64,000 nt of DNA from Saccharibacillus sp. O23 (GTDB lineage Bacteria; Bacillota; Bacilli; Paenibacillales; Paenibacillaceae). Both the position numbers and the translations under genes were made by a program. Under the pieces are notes generated by a model. That model did not search any database. It saw only the letters and a list, made by a program, of their open reading frames with translations, and was not told where the DNA came from. The stretch covers positions 1-64,000 of the forward strand of contig NZ_NJDE01000012.1 of assembly GCF_002205895.1 (NCBI RefSeq), in the 5' to 3' direction. Positions 35,175 through 44,919 of the stretch are shown here, piece after piece; positions within the stretch are counted from its first letter, which is position 1; each line of letters starts with the position of its first letter.

Positions 35175-37508
35175 ATGTATAAATATCGCTACTTCTTTTA
35201 CTCGGCAACCGTGTTATACCTGATCGTCTATTACGTCCTGCTGGGCGTCTTCCGCGGGAACGAACAAATCATGTCCTGGCTCGGCAATCTGCTCAACTTG
35301 CTTCCGTCCGCCGCCGGCAGCTGCGTGCTTTGGGCAGTATCCCGCAAGGCCGAGGCTTCGCTGCAAAGATTTTGGCGGCTGCTCATGTACAGCTGCTTCG
35401 CGTACATGCTCGCCATGTGTCTCTGGCTGTGGGACGCGTTCAGTCCTTCTTTCGAGCTGTCGGTTCCCAGCGCCGCGGATTACCTGTGGTTCGTCGAAGG
35501 AATTCTGATCTGCTGGGCCCTGCTGCTGCTGAATTACAAGCAGTTGAAAGGACTCAATGCCGTCCGGCTGCTTCTCGACGCTTCGATCTTTATGACGACG
35601 ATGATCGCCCTGAGTTGGATCCTTCTGATCGAACCGCTTTACGCGCAAGCGGCCGCGAGCGGCGATCTGTCTTTCGTCATTCTGAACGTCAGTTACCCGA
35701 TAGAAGATCTCGGTTTCCTGTTCCTCCTGATCCTGCTGATGCTGTCCAATCGATACGCGATCGCGGTCAAGGCCCAGCAGATGCTGCTTGCTGCCGTCAT
35801 GCTGTTCATCTTCGGGGATTCGATCTATTTGTATCTGCTTACGATCGACGGTTACGCCATAGGCAGCTTCATCGACCCGGTATGGAGCATGTCCTTGATC
35901 GCTATCGCCATGGCGGGCATCGAATCGCTGAATCCCGATTTCCGCGCCGAGACGAGCGAAAAGCCGCTCAGACCGGGCAAAGGATGGATCAAGCGGCTGC
36001 TGCCTTACGTCAGTCTGGGTACGCTCATGGTGGTCATGCTGCTGCAGCTGCCTTATTTCAACATCATCGTGCTGTGCTGCATAACGGGCATCCTGCTCGT
36101 GACCGTGCGCCAAATCCTCACGCTTGCGGAAAACGACGAACTGCTGGCCCGGTTGGGACAATATTTGAAAGTCAGCGACCGCGCGGCCAATCACGACGAA
36201 CTCACCGGTCTGCCGAATCGCCGCCTGTTCAATCTTCGGCTCCAGGAAGCCGTCGCTCAAGCGGAGAAAGACCGTGCCGAGCTCGCCGTCGTCTTCCTGG
36301 ACTTTAACCGGTTCAAATATATCAACGATACCCTAGGCCATAGTACAGGAGACCGGATGCTTCAAGAAGCCGCCGCTCGGTTCGAGAAAACCCTTCCCGA
36401 ACGCTGCCTGCTGGCCAGGCTGGGCGGCGACGAATTCGTGATCTTGGTCCCGCTGCTTCCGAACCTTCGACGCGTTCACGACGCGATCGCCGCCGTCGAA
36501 GACGCGCTCAAAGAGCCCATGCGGATCGAAGAACATTCTCTTCACGTCTCGACCAGCATAGGCGTCGCGATTTATCCCGCCGACGGGGATACCATGGACG
36601 AGCTGTTGAAAAACGCGGACGCCGCCATGTACCGCTCGAAAAAAAACAACGGCGGTAAAGCCGTTTTCTTCGACGCGTCGATCGGTTCCGAATCGGAACG
36701 CCGGCTGGAAATCGATAACGACCTTAATGCCGTTATCGAACGGAATGAACTGTCGCTGCATTATCAGCTGCAGATGCATGCGCAGACCCGCAGAATCGAA
36801 GGCGTCGAAGCGCTGCTGCGCTGGAAGCATCCCGTCAAAGGCTACATTTCGCCGGCCGATTTCATTCCGATCGCCGAGGAGACCGGAGCGATCAAGCCGA
36901 TCGGGGAATGGGTGTTGCGGCAGGCCTGCATGCAGCAGCAAAAATGGGCCCGCGCGGGATTGACCGACCTGCGGATGAGCGTGAACGTTTCTCCGCGGCA
37001 GCTTCAAGACGAAGAAATCGTCGAAACCGTTCTGGGTATCATGCGGTCGACGGGAATCGATCCGGGCAGACTCGTGCTGGAGATCACCGAAACGTTCGCC
37101 GTCAAAGATATTCCCGCGGCGGTCGAACGGTTGGGCCGCCTTCGGAAAGCCGGCATTCAGGTGGCCATCGACGATTTCGGCAGCGGCTACGCGTCGCTCA
37201 AATATCTGAAGAACTTCAAACCGTCCATGCTGAAGATCGATCGCGAATTCGTCGCCTGCATCCGGCAGGAAGACGAAGAAGCCGACGATATAGTGCGCGC
37301 GATCATTGCGCTGGGACAAAGCCTGAGAATCGAAGTGCTGGCCGAAGGCGTGGAGACGCCGGAACAGTTGGATTTCCTGCAGGAAGCCGGCTGCGACGAG
37401 ATTCAGGGCTATGTGATCGGCCGTCCCCTGCCCGAAGCCGAAATGACGTCGAAGCTCAAATCTTCGCCTTTTTGCACCGTCGTTCCGCCGGATTCGCTCA
37501 GTTCCTGA
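35175..37508 (+). CDS. Membrane GGDEF-EAL protein (c-di-GMP synthesis/breakdown)
   Basis: The 777-residue protein has an N-terminal block of about nine hydrophobic segments (residues 1-315) that probably senses a membrane signal. A GGDEF domain follows (DELTGLPNRRLF; active site RLGGDEFVIL) and then an EAL domain (EALLRWKHP, NVSPRQL, ITETFAV, IDDFGSGYASLKYLK, AEGVETPEQL, QGYVIGRPL). Both active-site motifs look intact. The RxxD inhibitory site before GGDEF is absent (RCLL), so the cyclase half may escape product inhibition. It is monocistronic with a GGAGG site. It may feed the c-di-GMP riboswitch at 24.4 kb. Confidence 0.93.
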   Translation: MYKYRYFFYSATVLYLIVYYVLLGVFRGNEQIMSWLGNLLNLLPSAAGSCVLWAVSRKAEASLQRFWRLLMYSCFAYMLAMCLWLWDAFSPSFELSVPSAADYLWFVEGILICWALLLLNYKQLKGLNAVRLLLDASIFMTTMIALSWILLIEPLYAQAAASGDLSFVILNVSYPIEDLGFLFLLILLMLSNRYAIAVKAQQMLLAAVMLFIFGDSIYLYLLTIDGYAIGSFIDPVWSMSLIAIAMAGIESLNPDFRAETSEKPLRPGKGWIKRLLPYVSLGTLMVVMLLQLPYFNIIVLCCITGILLVTVRQILTLAENDELLARLGQYLKVSDRAANHDELTGLPNRRLFNLRLQEAVAQAEKDRAELAVVFLDFNRFKYINDTLGHSTGDRMLQEAAARFEKTLPERCLLARLGGDEFVILVPLLPNLRRVHDAIAAVEDALKEPMRIEEHSLHVSTSIGVAIYPADGDTMDELLKNADAAMYRSKKNNGGKAVFFDASIGSESERRLEIDNDLNAVIERNELSLHYQLQMHAQTRRIEGVEALLRWKHPVKGYISPADFIPIAEETGAIKPIGEWVLRQACMQQQKWARAGLTDLRMSVNVSPRQLQDEEIVETVLGIMRSTGIDPGRLVLEITETFAVKDIPAAVERLGRLRKAGIQVAIDDFGSGYASLKYLKNFKPSMLKIDREFVACIRQEDEEADDIVRAIIALGQSLRIEVLAEGVETPEQLDFLQEAGCDEIQGYVIGRPLPEAEMTSKLKSSPFCTVVPPDSLSS

Positions 37509-37523
37509 CCGGTCGACCGTTCA

Positions 37524-37568
37524 CGCGAAAAAGCCGCTTGCGCATCATGGCGACAAGCGGCTTTTCGA
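37524..37568. terminator. Bidirectional terminator between the GGDEF-EAL and Nudix genes
   Basis: GAAAAAGCCGCTTG pairs with CAAGCGGCTTTTC around a loop of about 11 bases, with T-runs on both strands. Confidence 0.9.
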
Positions 37569-37570
37569 CG

Positions 37571-38056
37571 TCAATCCCGTTTTTCCGGCAGAGCGTCGAA
37601 AGAGTTCGGAGCTTCGCCCATTCCGAAACTGCCGTATCCGTATCCGCGTCTCGACCTGCTCCAGGCTTCCTTGATGAACGGTACGGTCTCTTGGGGCAGC
37701 TCGTCCGCCGGGCACCAATAAAGCTCCGCGCATTTATCCGGCTCGAGATTGACCGGTTCTCCGTCCCAACATTCCGTTTCGAAAAAGAAATCGATCCGCT
37801 CGTCCTCTCCTTCTTCGGACGCCCCGATCTGCCAGACTCCCGTCATGCGAAGGTTCGCCGGCTCGATCGTTACGCCGCATTCTTCGCGGACTTCGCGCAT
37901 CGCAGCCGCGGGAGCCGTCTCCCCCCGTTCGATCTTCCCCGCGGGAAGACCGTACAGGCCGTCTTCATGCCCCGTATTCTGCCGCTTGAGCAGCAAAATC
38001 CGGCCTTCCCGAATCAAAAAAACATGCGCCACGCTTACTCGTTTTTCCGTGCTCAT
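37571..38056 (-). CDS. Nudix hydrolase
   Basis: The 161-residue protein has a complete Nudix box: GKIERGE, then the metal-binding REVREECG (about residues 43-65). It starts with a typical beta strand (SVAHVFLIREGRILLL). Nudix enzymes cleave nucleoside diphosphates linked to another group, such as oxidised dNTPs, NDP-sugars or ADP-ribose; the substrate is not readable. The C-terminal Gly/Tyr-rich tail (RGYGYGSFGMG) is unusual. It lies downstream of the MerR-hydrolase pair with a 35-bp gap and may be read with them. Confidence 0.92.
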   Translation of the reverse strand: MSTEKRVSVAHVFLIREGRILLLKRQNTGHEDGLYGLPAGKIERGETAPAAAMREVREECGVTIEPANLRMTGVWQIGASEEGEDERIDFFFETECWDGEPVNLEPDKCAELYWCPADELPQETVPFIKEAWSRSRRGYGYGSFGMGEAPNSFDALPEKRD

Positions 38057-38091
38057 CGGCTTCGTCTCCGTTTCGTTCGAGGCAGGAAAAA

Positions 38092-39138
38092 TCAGCGTTT
38101 TTCCTGCCCCGCTCTTTTCTCCGGTATTCCTTTATCCATTGTACGCAAAAACGTCCGCATGTCGCTTAAATATCCGTCGTCGAACAGTTCGCGCGGCATG
38201 AACACGGCCGTCAGCGCGGTTAACGCGTCCGATTCCGACAGCCTCCGTTTCAGCATGGAGTGGTCGGCGTCCGGCAGACGGGTAACGGTGAGCAGCCGCT
38301 TCGGAATCTTCGCCCGGTAGACGTTCTCGGTATCGTCCGAATCGACGTTAAGATCGCGTCCGCCCAATACCAGATGCACCGGCTGTTTGAAATAAGCCAG
38401 TTCGTCCGCGGAATCTTCCTCGAAGTTTCGGCGGATAAACGTCCAGCGTTCCCGCGAGATAGACGAAGATTCGCGTTCTCCCGCTTTCTTCATATAAGTC
38501 TCGTAAGAAGCTCCTGCCTGAAGCAGCTCCAGCACGGCGGCGTCCCGGCGTTCAGCCTCTTCGATCTGTCCCGTCGACGCGCCTGCTCGCTTCATTTCCG
38601 CACGCGTATTGTACTGCCCCTGCTTGATCCAATCGACCGCCGGCGCGACCAAGATCGCGAATCGAAGCTCCGGTTCGTCGCGCGCGACCTTCGGCATCAC
38701 CCATCCTGCTTGACTGGCTCCCCAGAGGCCGATGCGATCGGGATCGAGATCCGGCTGTTCGCGCGCCCACTGCACGGCATATTCGGTATCGCGAGCCCGG
38801 TCTTCCATGCTTTGCTCCAACCAGCTGCCTTCCGAGCCGCCGATGCCGCGTTTGTTCAGCGAGAGCGACGCATACCCTTCGTCGGCAAAAGCTTCCCATA
38901 ACGGCTTGTACGCATCGTCGTAAGCCGCGTTCGTCGGACCGTCCCCGTGCACGAATACGATAACGCCTGCCGGTTTCTCCCGATCCTTCGGCATCGCGAG
39001 CACGCCGGTCATCGCGCCTTCGGGCGTCTCGATGCGAATCTCGCGCTCGTCGAACCGAAACGTATTTTGAATGAGGAAAAATGCGACTCCGATCATCAGC
39101 AAAACCGCCGGCAGCGCGATCGCGATTCGTTTCTTCAT
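38092..39138 (-). CDS. Membrane-anchored alpha/beta hydrolase
   Basis: The 348-residue protein has an N-terminal membrane helix (IAIALPAVLLMIGVAFFLI) without a lipobox. An alpha/beta hydrolase domain follows with the oxyanion strand VIVFVHGDGP, the nucleophile elbow GLWGASQAGW (GxSxG, about residue 145), a late Asp (GRDLNVDSDD) and the catalytic His in DADHSMLKRR. It should be an esterase or peptidase-type hydrolase at the outer face of the membrane. Its ATG overlaps the stop of the preceding MerR gene by 4 bases, so the two are translationally coupled and probably act in one stress response. Confidence 0.9.
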   Translation of the reverse strand: MKKRIAIALPAVLLMIGVAFFLIQNTFRFDEREIRIETPEGAMTGVLAMPKDREKPAGVIVFVHGDGPTNAAYDDAYKPLWEAFADEGYASLSLNKRGIGGSEGSWLEQSMEDRARDTEYAVQWAREQPDLDPDRIGLWGASQAGWVMPKVARDEPELRFAILVAPAVDWIKQGQYNTRAEMKRAGASTGQIEEAERRDAAVLELLQAGASYETYMKKAGERESSSISRERWTFIRRNFEEDSADELAYFKQPVHLVLGGRDLNVDSDDTENVYRAKIPKRLLTVTRLPDADHSMLKRRLSESDALTALTAVFMPRELFDDGYLSDMRTFLRTMDKGIPEKRAGQEKR

Positions 39139-39947
39139 TTTCCCGGCGCCTCCGCATTCGATCGGCTCCCGTCTCCGACGCGAACTTCAAGTTCCAACGT
39201 CAGACTTTCCCCGCCGAATAACGAAAGATACGACTTTTCCGTCAAAATAAACCGCTCGGCCCGCACGCCGAATCGTTCTTGCGCATGTCTCGCCATCGCT
39301 TCGATCCGTCGTTCCGCTTCTTTGTCGTCGAACGCCTCGAAGCGCTCATGCAGATAGATTCCGCGCTCTAACACCAGATCGGCTTGTGCCGTTTGCGGCT
39401 CGTCTTTTTCGGGAGCGAAATAAAGCACGGTTCCGTTCCGGTCAGACACGTAATGCAGGTCCGCTTCGAACAAAGCCGACGGACGGCGCTCCGCCCGAAG
39501 CAGCATACGCGCGGTCGGTTCGCCGCGTTCGCCGAGTACGGCGCAGCGAATGAGCGGCCGATCTTCGTGCTCGAACAGCCCGTAACCGGGATATTTCTGT
39601 TCGCGCTGCCGATCGCGTTCGTGCAGCACCTGCTCGGTGAAGCGTTCAATCTGCCGAAGCCGGCCGATCTCTTCGCGGATCTGCGACAACGATCGCTTCA
39701 GCAAATTTTCGTGCGCTTCGGCATCGTATTCGTCGATCGCTCGGCCGGCTTCCGCCAGCGGAATACCCATTTTGCGAAGCAGCAGGATATGCGACAGCCG
39801 GTACAGCTCGTCCATCCCGTAACGCCGATAACCGTTGTCTTCCGCATAAGCGGGCATCAGCAGCCCTTTTTCTTCGAAATAACGGACTTGATGAACCGAT
39901 ACGCCCATCAGCCGCGCGAATTCGCGTATGGATAAGAAATCGTTCAC
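39135..39947 (-). CDS. MerR-family regulator with C-terminal effector domain
   Basis: The 270-residue protein starts at a GTG behind GGAGG. Residues 1-75 are the MerR winged helix (IREFARLMGVSVHQVRYFEEKGLL, GYRRYGMDEL), followed by a dimerisation helix (about 90-115). The C-terminal half (about 130-265) is a GyrI-like-sized alpha/beta domain that could bind a ligand; BmrR and TipA have such domains (family knowledge). It overlaps the hydrolase gene by 4 bp. Its own promoter has the 19-bp spacer typical of MerR control, so the pair is probably self-activated. Confidence 0.9.
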   Translation of the reverse strand: MNDFLSIREFARLMGVSVHQVRYFEEKGLLMPAYAEDNGYRRYGMDELYRLSHILLLRKMGIPLAEAGRAIDEYDAEAHENLLKRSLSQIREEIGRLRQIERFTEQVLHERDRQREQKYPGYGLFEHEDRPLIRCAVLGERGEPTARMLLRAERRPSALFEADLHYVSDRNGTVLYFAPEKDEPQTAQADLVLERGIYLHERFEAFDDKEAERRIEAMARHAQERFGVRAERFILTEKSYLSLFGGESLTLELEVRVGDGSRSNAEAPGK

Positions 39948-39982
39948 TTCTGCGCGCCTCCTCGGTTTCTTCGTTCTTTGTT

Positions 39983-40014
39983 TACTATAAAGGTTAGGTC
40001 AGACCCAAGGTCAA
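39983..40014 (-). promoter_or_regulatory. MerR-type promoter of the merR-hydrolase pair
   Basis: On the minus strand TTGACC, a 19-bp spacer (TTGGGTCTGACCTAACCTT) and TATAGT. The spacer has an imperfect dyad centred on CTG. The stretched spacer is the mark of MerR-activated promoters, consistent with autoregulation. Confidence 0.8.
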
Positions 40015-40078
40015 GCGCGTTTTCGGACACGTTATCAAACCTTTTACAACAAACTTACTAAAAATAACCGAAAACCTA

Positions 40079-40125
40079 TTGACTTTAATTGTGCACGAGG
40101 TATAATAAAGTCAAAGAAAGTCAAA
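40079..40125 (+). promoter_or_regulatory. clpE promoter with CtsR operator
   Basis: TTGACT (40079-40084), 16 bp, TATAAT (40101-40106). Directly behind lie two direct heptads AGTCAAA-GAA-AGTCAAA (40109-40125), which match the CtsR operator. The operator covers the transcription start, so CtsR should repress clpE until heat or protein stress. Confidence 0.9.
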
Positions 40126-40306
40126 GTCAGGACGAAAGATCAAACCGTACCCTATGGATTTTCCCTCCGGTTTGATATCGACAGCCTTCGATCTTCGTTC
40201 TGGGTAACCTTCGGCTTTCGTCCCCCACATTCCGGCGGCCTGCTTCTGTCGAGGCGGGCAGCCGTTTTCTGAATTTAAATTTCGATAACGAAAGGGGCAT
40301 GCCTTC
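40126..40306 (+). promoter_or_regulatory. Long structured 5' leader of clpE
   Basis: This 180-base leader contains the perfect stem ATCAAACC (40139-40146) / GGTTTGAT (40169-40176), and a nearby GACGAAAGATC / GATCTTCGTTC pair offers an enclosing stem. No terminator or known riboswitch is recognised. It may set mRNA stability or translation. Confidence 0.45.
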
Positions 40307-42457
40307 ATGCGCTGTCAACACTGCAATCACAATCAAGCAACCGTAGGTCTGAGCCTCACCCTTAACAATAAATCCGAAAAAATGTTTCTCTGCGAAGACT
40401 GCTATGCGAAAGTAAACGGCGGCGTACCGTTCGCTGCGGGCTTCGGTTCCGCGGGCCAATCGCCGTTCGAAGAACTGTTCAGAGGCTTCATGCAATCCGG
40501 CCAGTCGAATTCCGGCGCGGCCGGACAGTCTTCCCGCGGTGCGGAACAAGGCGCGGGACGCCGAGGCGGCGGCCTGCTCGACCAACTCGGCCGCAATCTG
40601 AACGACGCGGCGCGAAGCGGCAAGATCGATACGGTCATCGGCCGTGACGACGAGATCGACCGCGTCATCGAGATCTTGAACCGCCGCAACAAAAACAATC
40701 CGGTGCTGATCGGCGAACCGGGCGTCGGCAAAACGGCGATCGCCGAAGGATTGGCGCTGCGGATCACGGAAGGCAACGTTCCGGCGAAACTGCTCGGCAA
40801 AGAAGTCTATTCGTTGGACGTCGCTTCGCTCGTGGCCGGTACGGGCATCCGCGGCCAGTTCGAAGAGAAAGTGAAGCAGTTGATCGCGGAACTGGAACAG
40901 CGCCGGAATATCCTGCTGTTCATCGACGAGATCCATCTGCTGGTCGGCGCGGGTTCCGCGGAAGGTTCGATGGACGCCGGCAATATCCTGAAGCCGGTAT
41001 TGGCGCGCGGCGAGCTGCAAGTGATCGGCGCGACCACGCTCAAAGAATATCGCCATATCGAAAAAGACGCCGCGCTGGAACGCCGTTTCCAACCGGTTAC
41101 GGTCGACGAACCGACGCTGGACGAGACGTTGGAAATTCTCAAAGGACTGCGTCCGAAATACGAACAGTTCCACGGCGTCCGCTACTCCGACGAGACGCTC
41201 GAAGCCTGCGTGCGGTTGTCGAGCCGCTATATCCAAGATCGCTTCCTGCCGGATAAAGCGATCGACCTGCTGGACGAATCCGGCGCCAAATTGAATCTGC
41301 TCGCGCCGGTCGGCGACGAAAGCGAAATTCGCGACCGTCTGGAACAGATCAAAAACGAAAAAGACGCGGCCGCCCGCGAAGAAGATTACGAACGCGCCGC
41401 CAAGCTGCGCGACGAAGAAGCTTCCCTCTCGGCACGTCTGGAGAACAGAACCGCAAGCGGCGATACGCTCGAAGTGACGGTCGAAGACATTCAGAATATC
41501 ATCGAACGCAAGACCGGCATTCCGGTCGGCAAGCTGCAAGCGGACGAACGCGGCAAGATGAAGAATCTGTCCGCCCGTTTGGAGAGCCGCGTGATCGGCC
41601 AGAGCGAAGCCGTGGACAAAGTGTCCAAAGCGGTACGCCGCGGACGCGCCGGACTGCGCAGCAGCGCCAAACCGATCGCTTCCTTCTTGTTCGTGGGACC
41701 GACCGGCGTCGGCAAGACCGAGCTGTCCAAAGCGCTGGCCGACGAACTGTTCGGCAGCAGCGACGCCATGATCCGTCTCGATATGAGCGAATACATGGAA
41801 CGCCATTCCGTGTCCAAACTGATCGGTTCGCCTCCGGGCTATGTCGGCCATGAAGAAGCCGGACAATTGACGGAACGCGTGCGCCGCAACCCGTACAGCA
41901 TCATCCTGCTCGACGAGATCGAGAAAGCCCATCCGGACGTGCAGCATATGTTCCTGCAAGTGCTGGACGACGGCCGTCTGACCGACAGCCAAGGCCGTAC
42001 CGTCAGCTTTAAAGATACGGTCATCATCATGACTTCGAACGCCGGCACGACCGCCGACAAGAAGATCACCATGGGCTTTATGGCGAAGGAAGAAGAAACC
42101 CGTTCGATCGTAAGCTCGCTCGGTCAATATTTCCGTCCCGAATTCTTGAACCGATTCGACGGCATCGTGCCGTTCGCTTCGCTCAAAGAAGCCGATCTGG
42201 TCGCGATCGTGGACAATATGCTCGGCGAAGTCGCGGCCAATCTGTCCGCGCGCGGCATCTCGCTGACGATCGGCGACGACGCGAAACGCAAATTGGCCGA
42301 ACTGGGATACGATCCGGCGTTCGGCGCCCGTCCTCTTCGCCGCATGATTCAGCAGCATGTGGAAGACGGCATCACCGATCTGCTGCTGGACGACGAAGAC
42401 GTGACCGCGATCGCGGTCGAAACGGAAGAAGATCGGATCGTCGTTAGACGTGCCTGA
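40307..42457 (+). CDS. clpE: ATP-dependent Clp protease ATPase subunit ClpE
   Basis: The 716-residue Hsp100 protein begins with the zinc finger that defines ClpE (CQHC...CEDC, residues 3-30) and a Gly/Ser-rich linker. AAA+ domain 1 ([19 protein letters not shown]) is followed by a UVR segment ([10 protein letters not shown]) and AAA+ domain 2 ([29 protein letters not shown]). It unfolds damaged proteins for ClpP and in Bacillus also helps switch off CtsR. The ATG follows AAAGGGG. A CtsR operator overlies its promoter. It is transcribed alone with a bidirectional terminator. Confidence 0.95.
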   Translation: MRCQHCNHNQATVGLSLTLNNKSEKMFLCEDCYAKVNGGVPFAAGFGSAGQSPFEELFRGFMQSGQSNSGAAGQSSRGAEQGAGRRGGGLLDQLGRNLNDAARSGKIDTVIGRDDEIDRVIEILNRRNKNNPVLIGEPGVGKTAIAEGLALRITEGNVPAKLLGKEVYSLDVASLVAGTGIRGQFEEKVKQLIAELEQRRNILLFIDEIHLLVGAGSAEGSMDAGNILKPVLARGELQVIGATTLKEYRHIEKDAALERRFQPVTVDEPTLDETLEILKGLRPKYEQFHGVRYSDETLEACVRLSSRYIQDRFLPDKAIDLLDESGAKLNLLAPVGDESEIRDRLEQIKNEKDAAAREEDYERAAKLRDEEASLSARLENRTASGDTLEVTVEDIQNIIERKTGIPVGKLQADERGKMKNLSARLESRVIGQSEAVDKVSKAVRRGRAGLRSSAKPIASFLFVGPTGVGKTELSKALADELFGSSDAMIRLDMSEYMERHSVSKLIGSPPGYVGHEEAGQLTERVRRNPYSIILLDEIEKAHPDVQHMFLQVLDDGRLTDSQGRTVSFKDTVIIMTSNAGTTADKKITMGFMAKEEETRSIVSSLGQYFRPEFLNRFDGIVPFASLKEADLVAIVDNMLGEVAANLSARGISLTIGDDAKRKLAELGYDPAFGARPLRRMIQQHVEDGITDLLLDDEDVTAIAVETEEDRIVVRRA

Positions 42458-42502
42458 TCGAGCTTCCCGCCTTCCCTCTTGAACAAGACATGCAAAAAGA
42501 AC

Positions 42503-42551
42503 AACAAAAAAGCCGTCCTCGGCCGATCATTCGGCAAAGGGCGGCTTTTTC
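42503..42551. terminator. Bidirectional terminator between clpE and the GYF-type gene
   Basis: AAAAAAGCCGTCCT... pairs with AGGGCGGCTTTTT, with an inner CCG/CGG stem. T-runs lie on both strands. Confidence 0.88.
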
Positions 42552-42584
42552 GCGTGTCTTGAAATTTCGGTTTGCGGGATCGGG

Positions 42585-43754
42585 TTACGTTTCTCCGCCG
42601 ACAAGGAGCAGCAGCCCGGCTTCTCCGGCGGTCTGCCATCGCGACGAACCTTCTTGCCAGAAATAAGCGTCGTCCGGATTCAATAGGCCTTTGCGGATCG
42701 CGAACCGGATCTGCGATTTGGAATAGACGCCTCTCGGCCGGCCTCCTTCGGAGACCAATAAGTCTTCGTCTTCGTCCGTCGGCGTAGAAGGCGATTCCCA
42801 CGGCTGCTGATGCGACGGCGAATACGGCAGCGCCAGCGCCGCATCGGCCCGAATCCCCTGCAGCGAAGATAAATAAAGGCGTAGCCCTTTCAGCAGGCGC
42901 GCAAAATCGCGGCCGTGTATCGCGTTGTAGACGGAGACGCCGTCGAGCTTCAGCGTGCTTTTTTCGAGTTCGATACGCTTCAGGCCGGCGATTCGCCGAA
43001 AACTCAGAAAGCTTTCCCGAAGGCCTTCGCGGCGGAAGGAATACTGATTGCGGATATGCAGGCCTTCGCTGCTTAAAGCAACGCCGTAAGCGCCCTGCGC
43101 GCGAAGACCCTCTTCGCGGAACGCCAACAGGCTCGCTTCTCCGAACCCGAACCGTTCGTACTGCGGCTGCCGGCGCATACCGGAACGTTCGCTGTCGAAG
43201 TGTTCGGGCTTGAAGTAGCCGCTTCGGCGGCAGAGATAGAGCAGGAAATATTCGTCTGTACGCAGGTCGGCTTCTTCGCCCGCCGCGTTCCGAAGCCGCA
43301 GCGGAATCGGACCGTACGGCGGCAGCGAGAGCGTACCGGCGCTTGCGCGAATGCGCGTCAGCAGCTCCAGCATGACGTCGCGTTCCATCTTCAATCCGGT
43401 CGTGGACAGTTTGCGTTCGCCTAACCGGATCGCGTCGTCCAGATAGCCTTCTTCGGGCAGCGGTTCCTGTCCGAACTCTTCCCAGCCGACGAAACCCGTT
43501 GCGGAATTGGATCTCCAGTAGATCCCTCGATCGGTAAAAGCCACGCCGCTGCGATATTTGCCCAAGACCGTCGCGTCGAAAAACAGCCGAAGCGAGTCTC
43601 CGCTCGAAACGAGCAGCTTCCGGCAGACTTTGTTCGCTGCGCGGTCGGACAGCCGATCGGCGGCCTCGGCACCCGGATATTCGGCTCCGATCCGCTCGGC
43701 AAGTTCGGCCCAAGAATAAAAACTCCCGATGTCTTTCGTCATGGACTTTACCAT
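42585..43754 (-). CDS. Protein with C-terminal GYF_2-like domain, function unknown
   Basis: About 389 residues from the ATG at 43754, which overlaps the end region of the upstream TPR gene; an ATG at 43742 is an alternative and neither has a strong ribosome site, so coupling is likely. Most of the protein is unassigned alpha/beta sequence with repeated short units that look alike (SGVAFTDRGIYWRS; AYGVALSSEGLHIRN), perhaps two PH-like modules. The C-terminus (about 330-385) has the pattern of GYF_2/DUF4339 domains (VYSKSQIRFAIRKGLLNPDD, FWQEGSSRWQTAGEA). It forms an operon with the TPR protein. No function can be assigned. Confidence 0.75.
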   Translation of the reverse strand: MVKSMTKDIGSFYSWAELAERIGAEYPGAEAADRLSDRAANKVCRKLLVSSGDSLRLFFDATVLGKYRSGVAFTDRGIYWRSNSATGFVGWEEFGQEPLPEEGYLDDAIRLGERKLSTTGLKMERDVMLELLTRIRASAGTLSLPPYGPIPLRLRNAAGEEADLRTDEYFLLYLCRRSGYFKPEHFDSERSGMRRQPQYERFGFGEASLLAFREEGLRAQGAYGVALSSEGLHIRNQYSFRREGLRESFLSFRRIAGLKRIELEKSTLKLDGVSVYNAIHGRDFARLLKGLRLYLSSLQGIRADAALALPYSPSHQQPWESPSTPTDEDEDLLVSEGGRPRGVYSKSQIRFAIRKGLLNPDDAYFWQEGSSRWQTAGEAGLLLLVGGET

Positions 43755-44659
43755 ATGTTCGGCAGATCGCGGCTTTTCAGCACGCAGAGCCAACGGTACG
43801 CGAGCACCGGACTCATGATCACGATAGAAATCGGCATGACAATGCCTTTGAACAACAAATCTCCGATAAGCCGGCCCGCTTTTCCTTGTTCGTTCAACCG
43901 ATCGAGCCAACGCCGCACGTCGGGATCGTTCGGGTCGCTTTTCTGCATGTCTTTAAAATGACGCAGCGCCTGAGTATATTCGCCTCGCTCGAACAGCACC
44001 TTGCCGTAAGCGAGCCGAATCTCCTTATCTTCGGGCCGCAGCTTCATGTAAACTTTCATCGGTCCTCTCGGATCTTCCCCGATCTGCTGAATGAGCCGGA
44101 TCATGCGTTTGATTTCTTCCGGAGAACTCTGAATATCGCTGACTCCGTACCGAATATACGCCATCCAATAATCGCGGAACACCGCCGGATCGCGTTCGCC
44201 CGCTTCGATAAAATCCCGGAGCGCCAACATATCGGCCCGTGCCGGGTCGAAAAGAAACGCCGCTTCCATTTGTTCGCGGGCCGCTTGAAGTTCGCCGCGC
44301 CTCATCAAAAAATGGGCATAAGCCGCACGGGCGTCCTCGTCCTGCGGATCGCAGGCGATCGCCGTGCGATAAGCAGCCTGCGCTTCTTCTTCGCGAAGCA
44401 GCATATGCAGAATTCGGCCTCGCTGAATATGAGCCAGCACGCCTCGGGAGTTCGCCCGAACCGCCAGATCCGCTTCTTCGAGCGCCCGGTTCGCCAGCTC
44501 CAAGAATTCCGGCTTAAACTCTAAGCGAAGCAGGCGCGTGCGAATGAGGGCCGGCATCGCCGTGATCCGACCGTAAAGTTCCTGCGAGAATCGCAGATGT
44601 ACGGCATAATCGTCCTGAGCGTGCAAATTTCCCGTCTCGCGGGATTCTGTCGTATGCAT
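43748..44659 (-). CDS. TPR-repeat protein with C-terminal membrane segment
   Basis: The ATG at 44659 behind AAAGGAG gives 303 residues; the open frame upstream lacks a ribosome site. Residues about 40-260 are tetratricopeptide-type helical pairs (RGVLAHIQRGRILHMLLREEEA, AAYAHFLMRRGELQAAREQ, RLAYGKVLFERGEYTQALRH). The C-terminus has one hydrophobic stretch (LLFKGIVMPISIVIMSPVLAYRW), probably a tail anchor. TPRs mediate protein-protein contact. It is coupled to the GYF-type protein gene, so the two may act together at the membrane (inference). Confidence 0.82.
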   Translation of the reverse strand: MHTTESRETGNLHAQDDYAVHLRFSQELYGRITAMPALIRTRLLRLEFKPEFLELANRALEEADLAVRANSRGVLAHIQRGRILHMLLREEEAQAAYRTAIACDPQDEDARAAYAHFLMRRGELQAAREQMEAAFLFDPARADMLALRDFIEAGERDPAVFRDYWMAYIRYGVSDIQSSPEEIKRMIRLIQQIGEDPRGPMKVYMKLRPEDKEIRLAYGKVLFERGEYTQALRHFKDMQKSDPNDPDVRRWLDRLNEQGKAGRLIGDLLFKGIVMPISIVIMSPVLAYRWLCVLKSRDLPNIW

Positions 44660-44865
44660 GAATGATTTCTCCTTTATCGTTAAAATCCTAGGCCTTCCCG
44701 CGCTCGGCATCTATTCATTATAACCAACCTGCCAAAAGAAGGATCAATAGGACTGTAGGCGGTAATCCGTCGATAAAAAGGGAGAAAGCGTTCGATCTCG
44801 GCGTTTAAGGTCTTTTTGTTGGGCCATAAGTCCTTTAATTCTTCGCTTCAAAACGAAAGGCACAG

Positions 44866-44903
44866 CAAAAAGCGGCTCCGCTTTATGCGGCGGAGCCGCT
44901 TCA
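44866..44903 (-). terminator. Terminator of the rpiR-type gene
   Basis: AAGCGGCTCCGCC / GGAGCCGCTT forms a long stem followed by TTTTTG on the minus strand, about 20 bases after the stop at 44920. Confidence 0.88.
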
Positions 44904-44919
44904 TTTTGCGTTCTTCGTA

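Noticed and set aside
40111-40308. Short minus-strand frame in the clpE leader
   Set aside because: No ribosome site, no homology features, and it overlaps the CtsR operator and leader structure.
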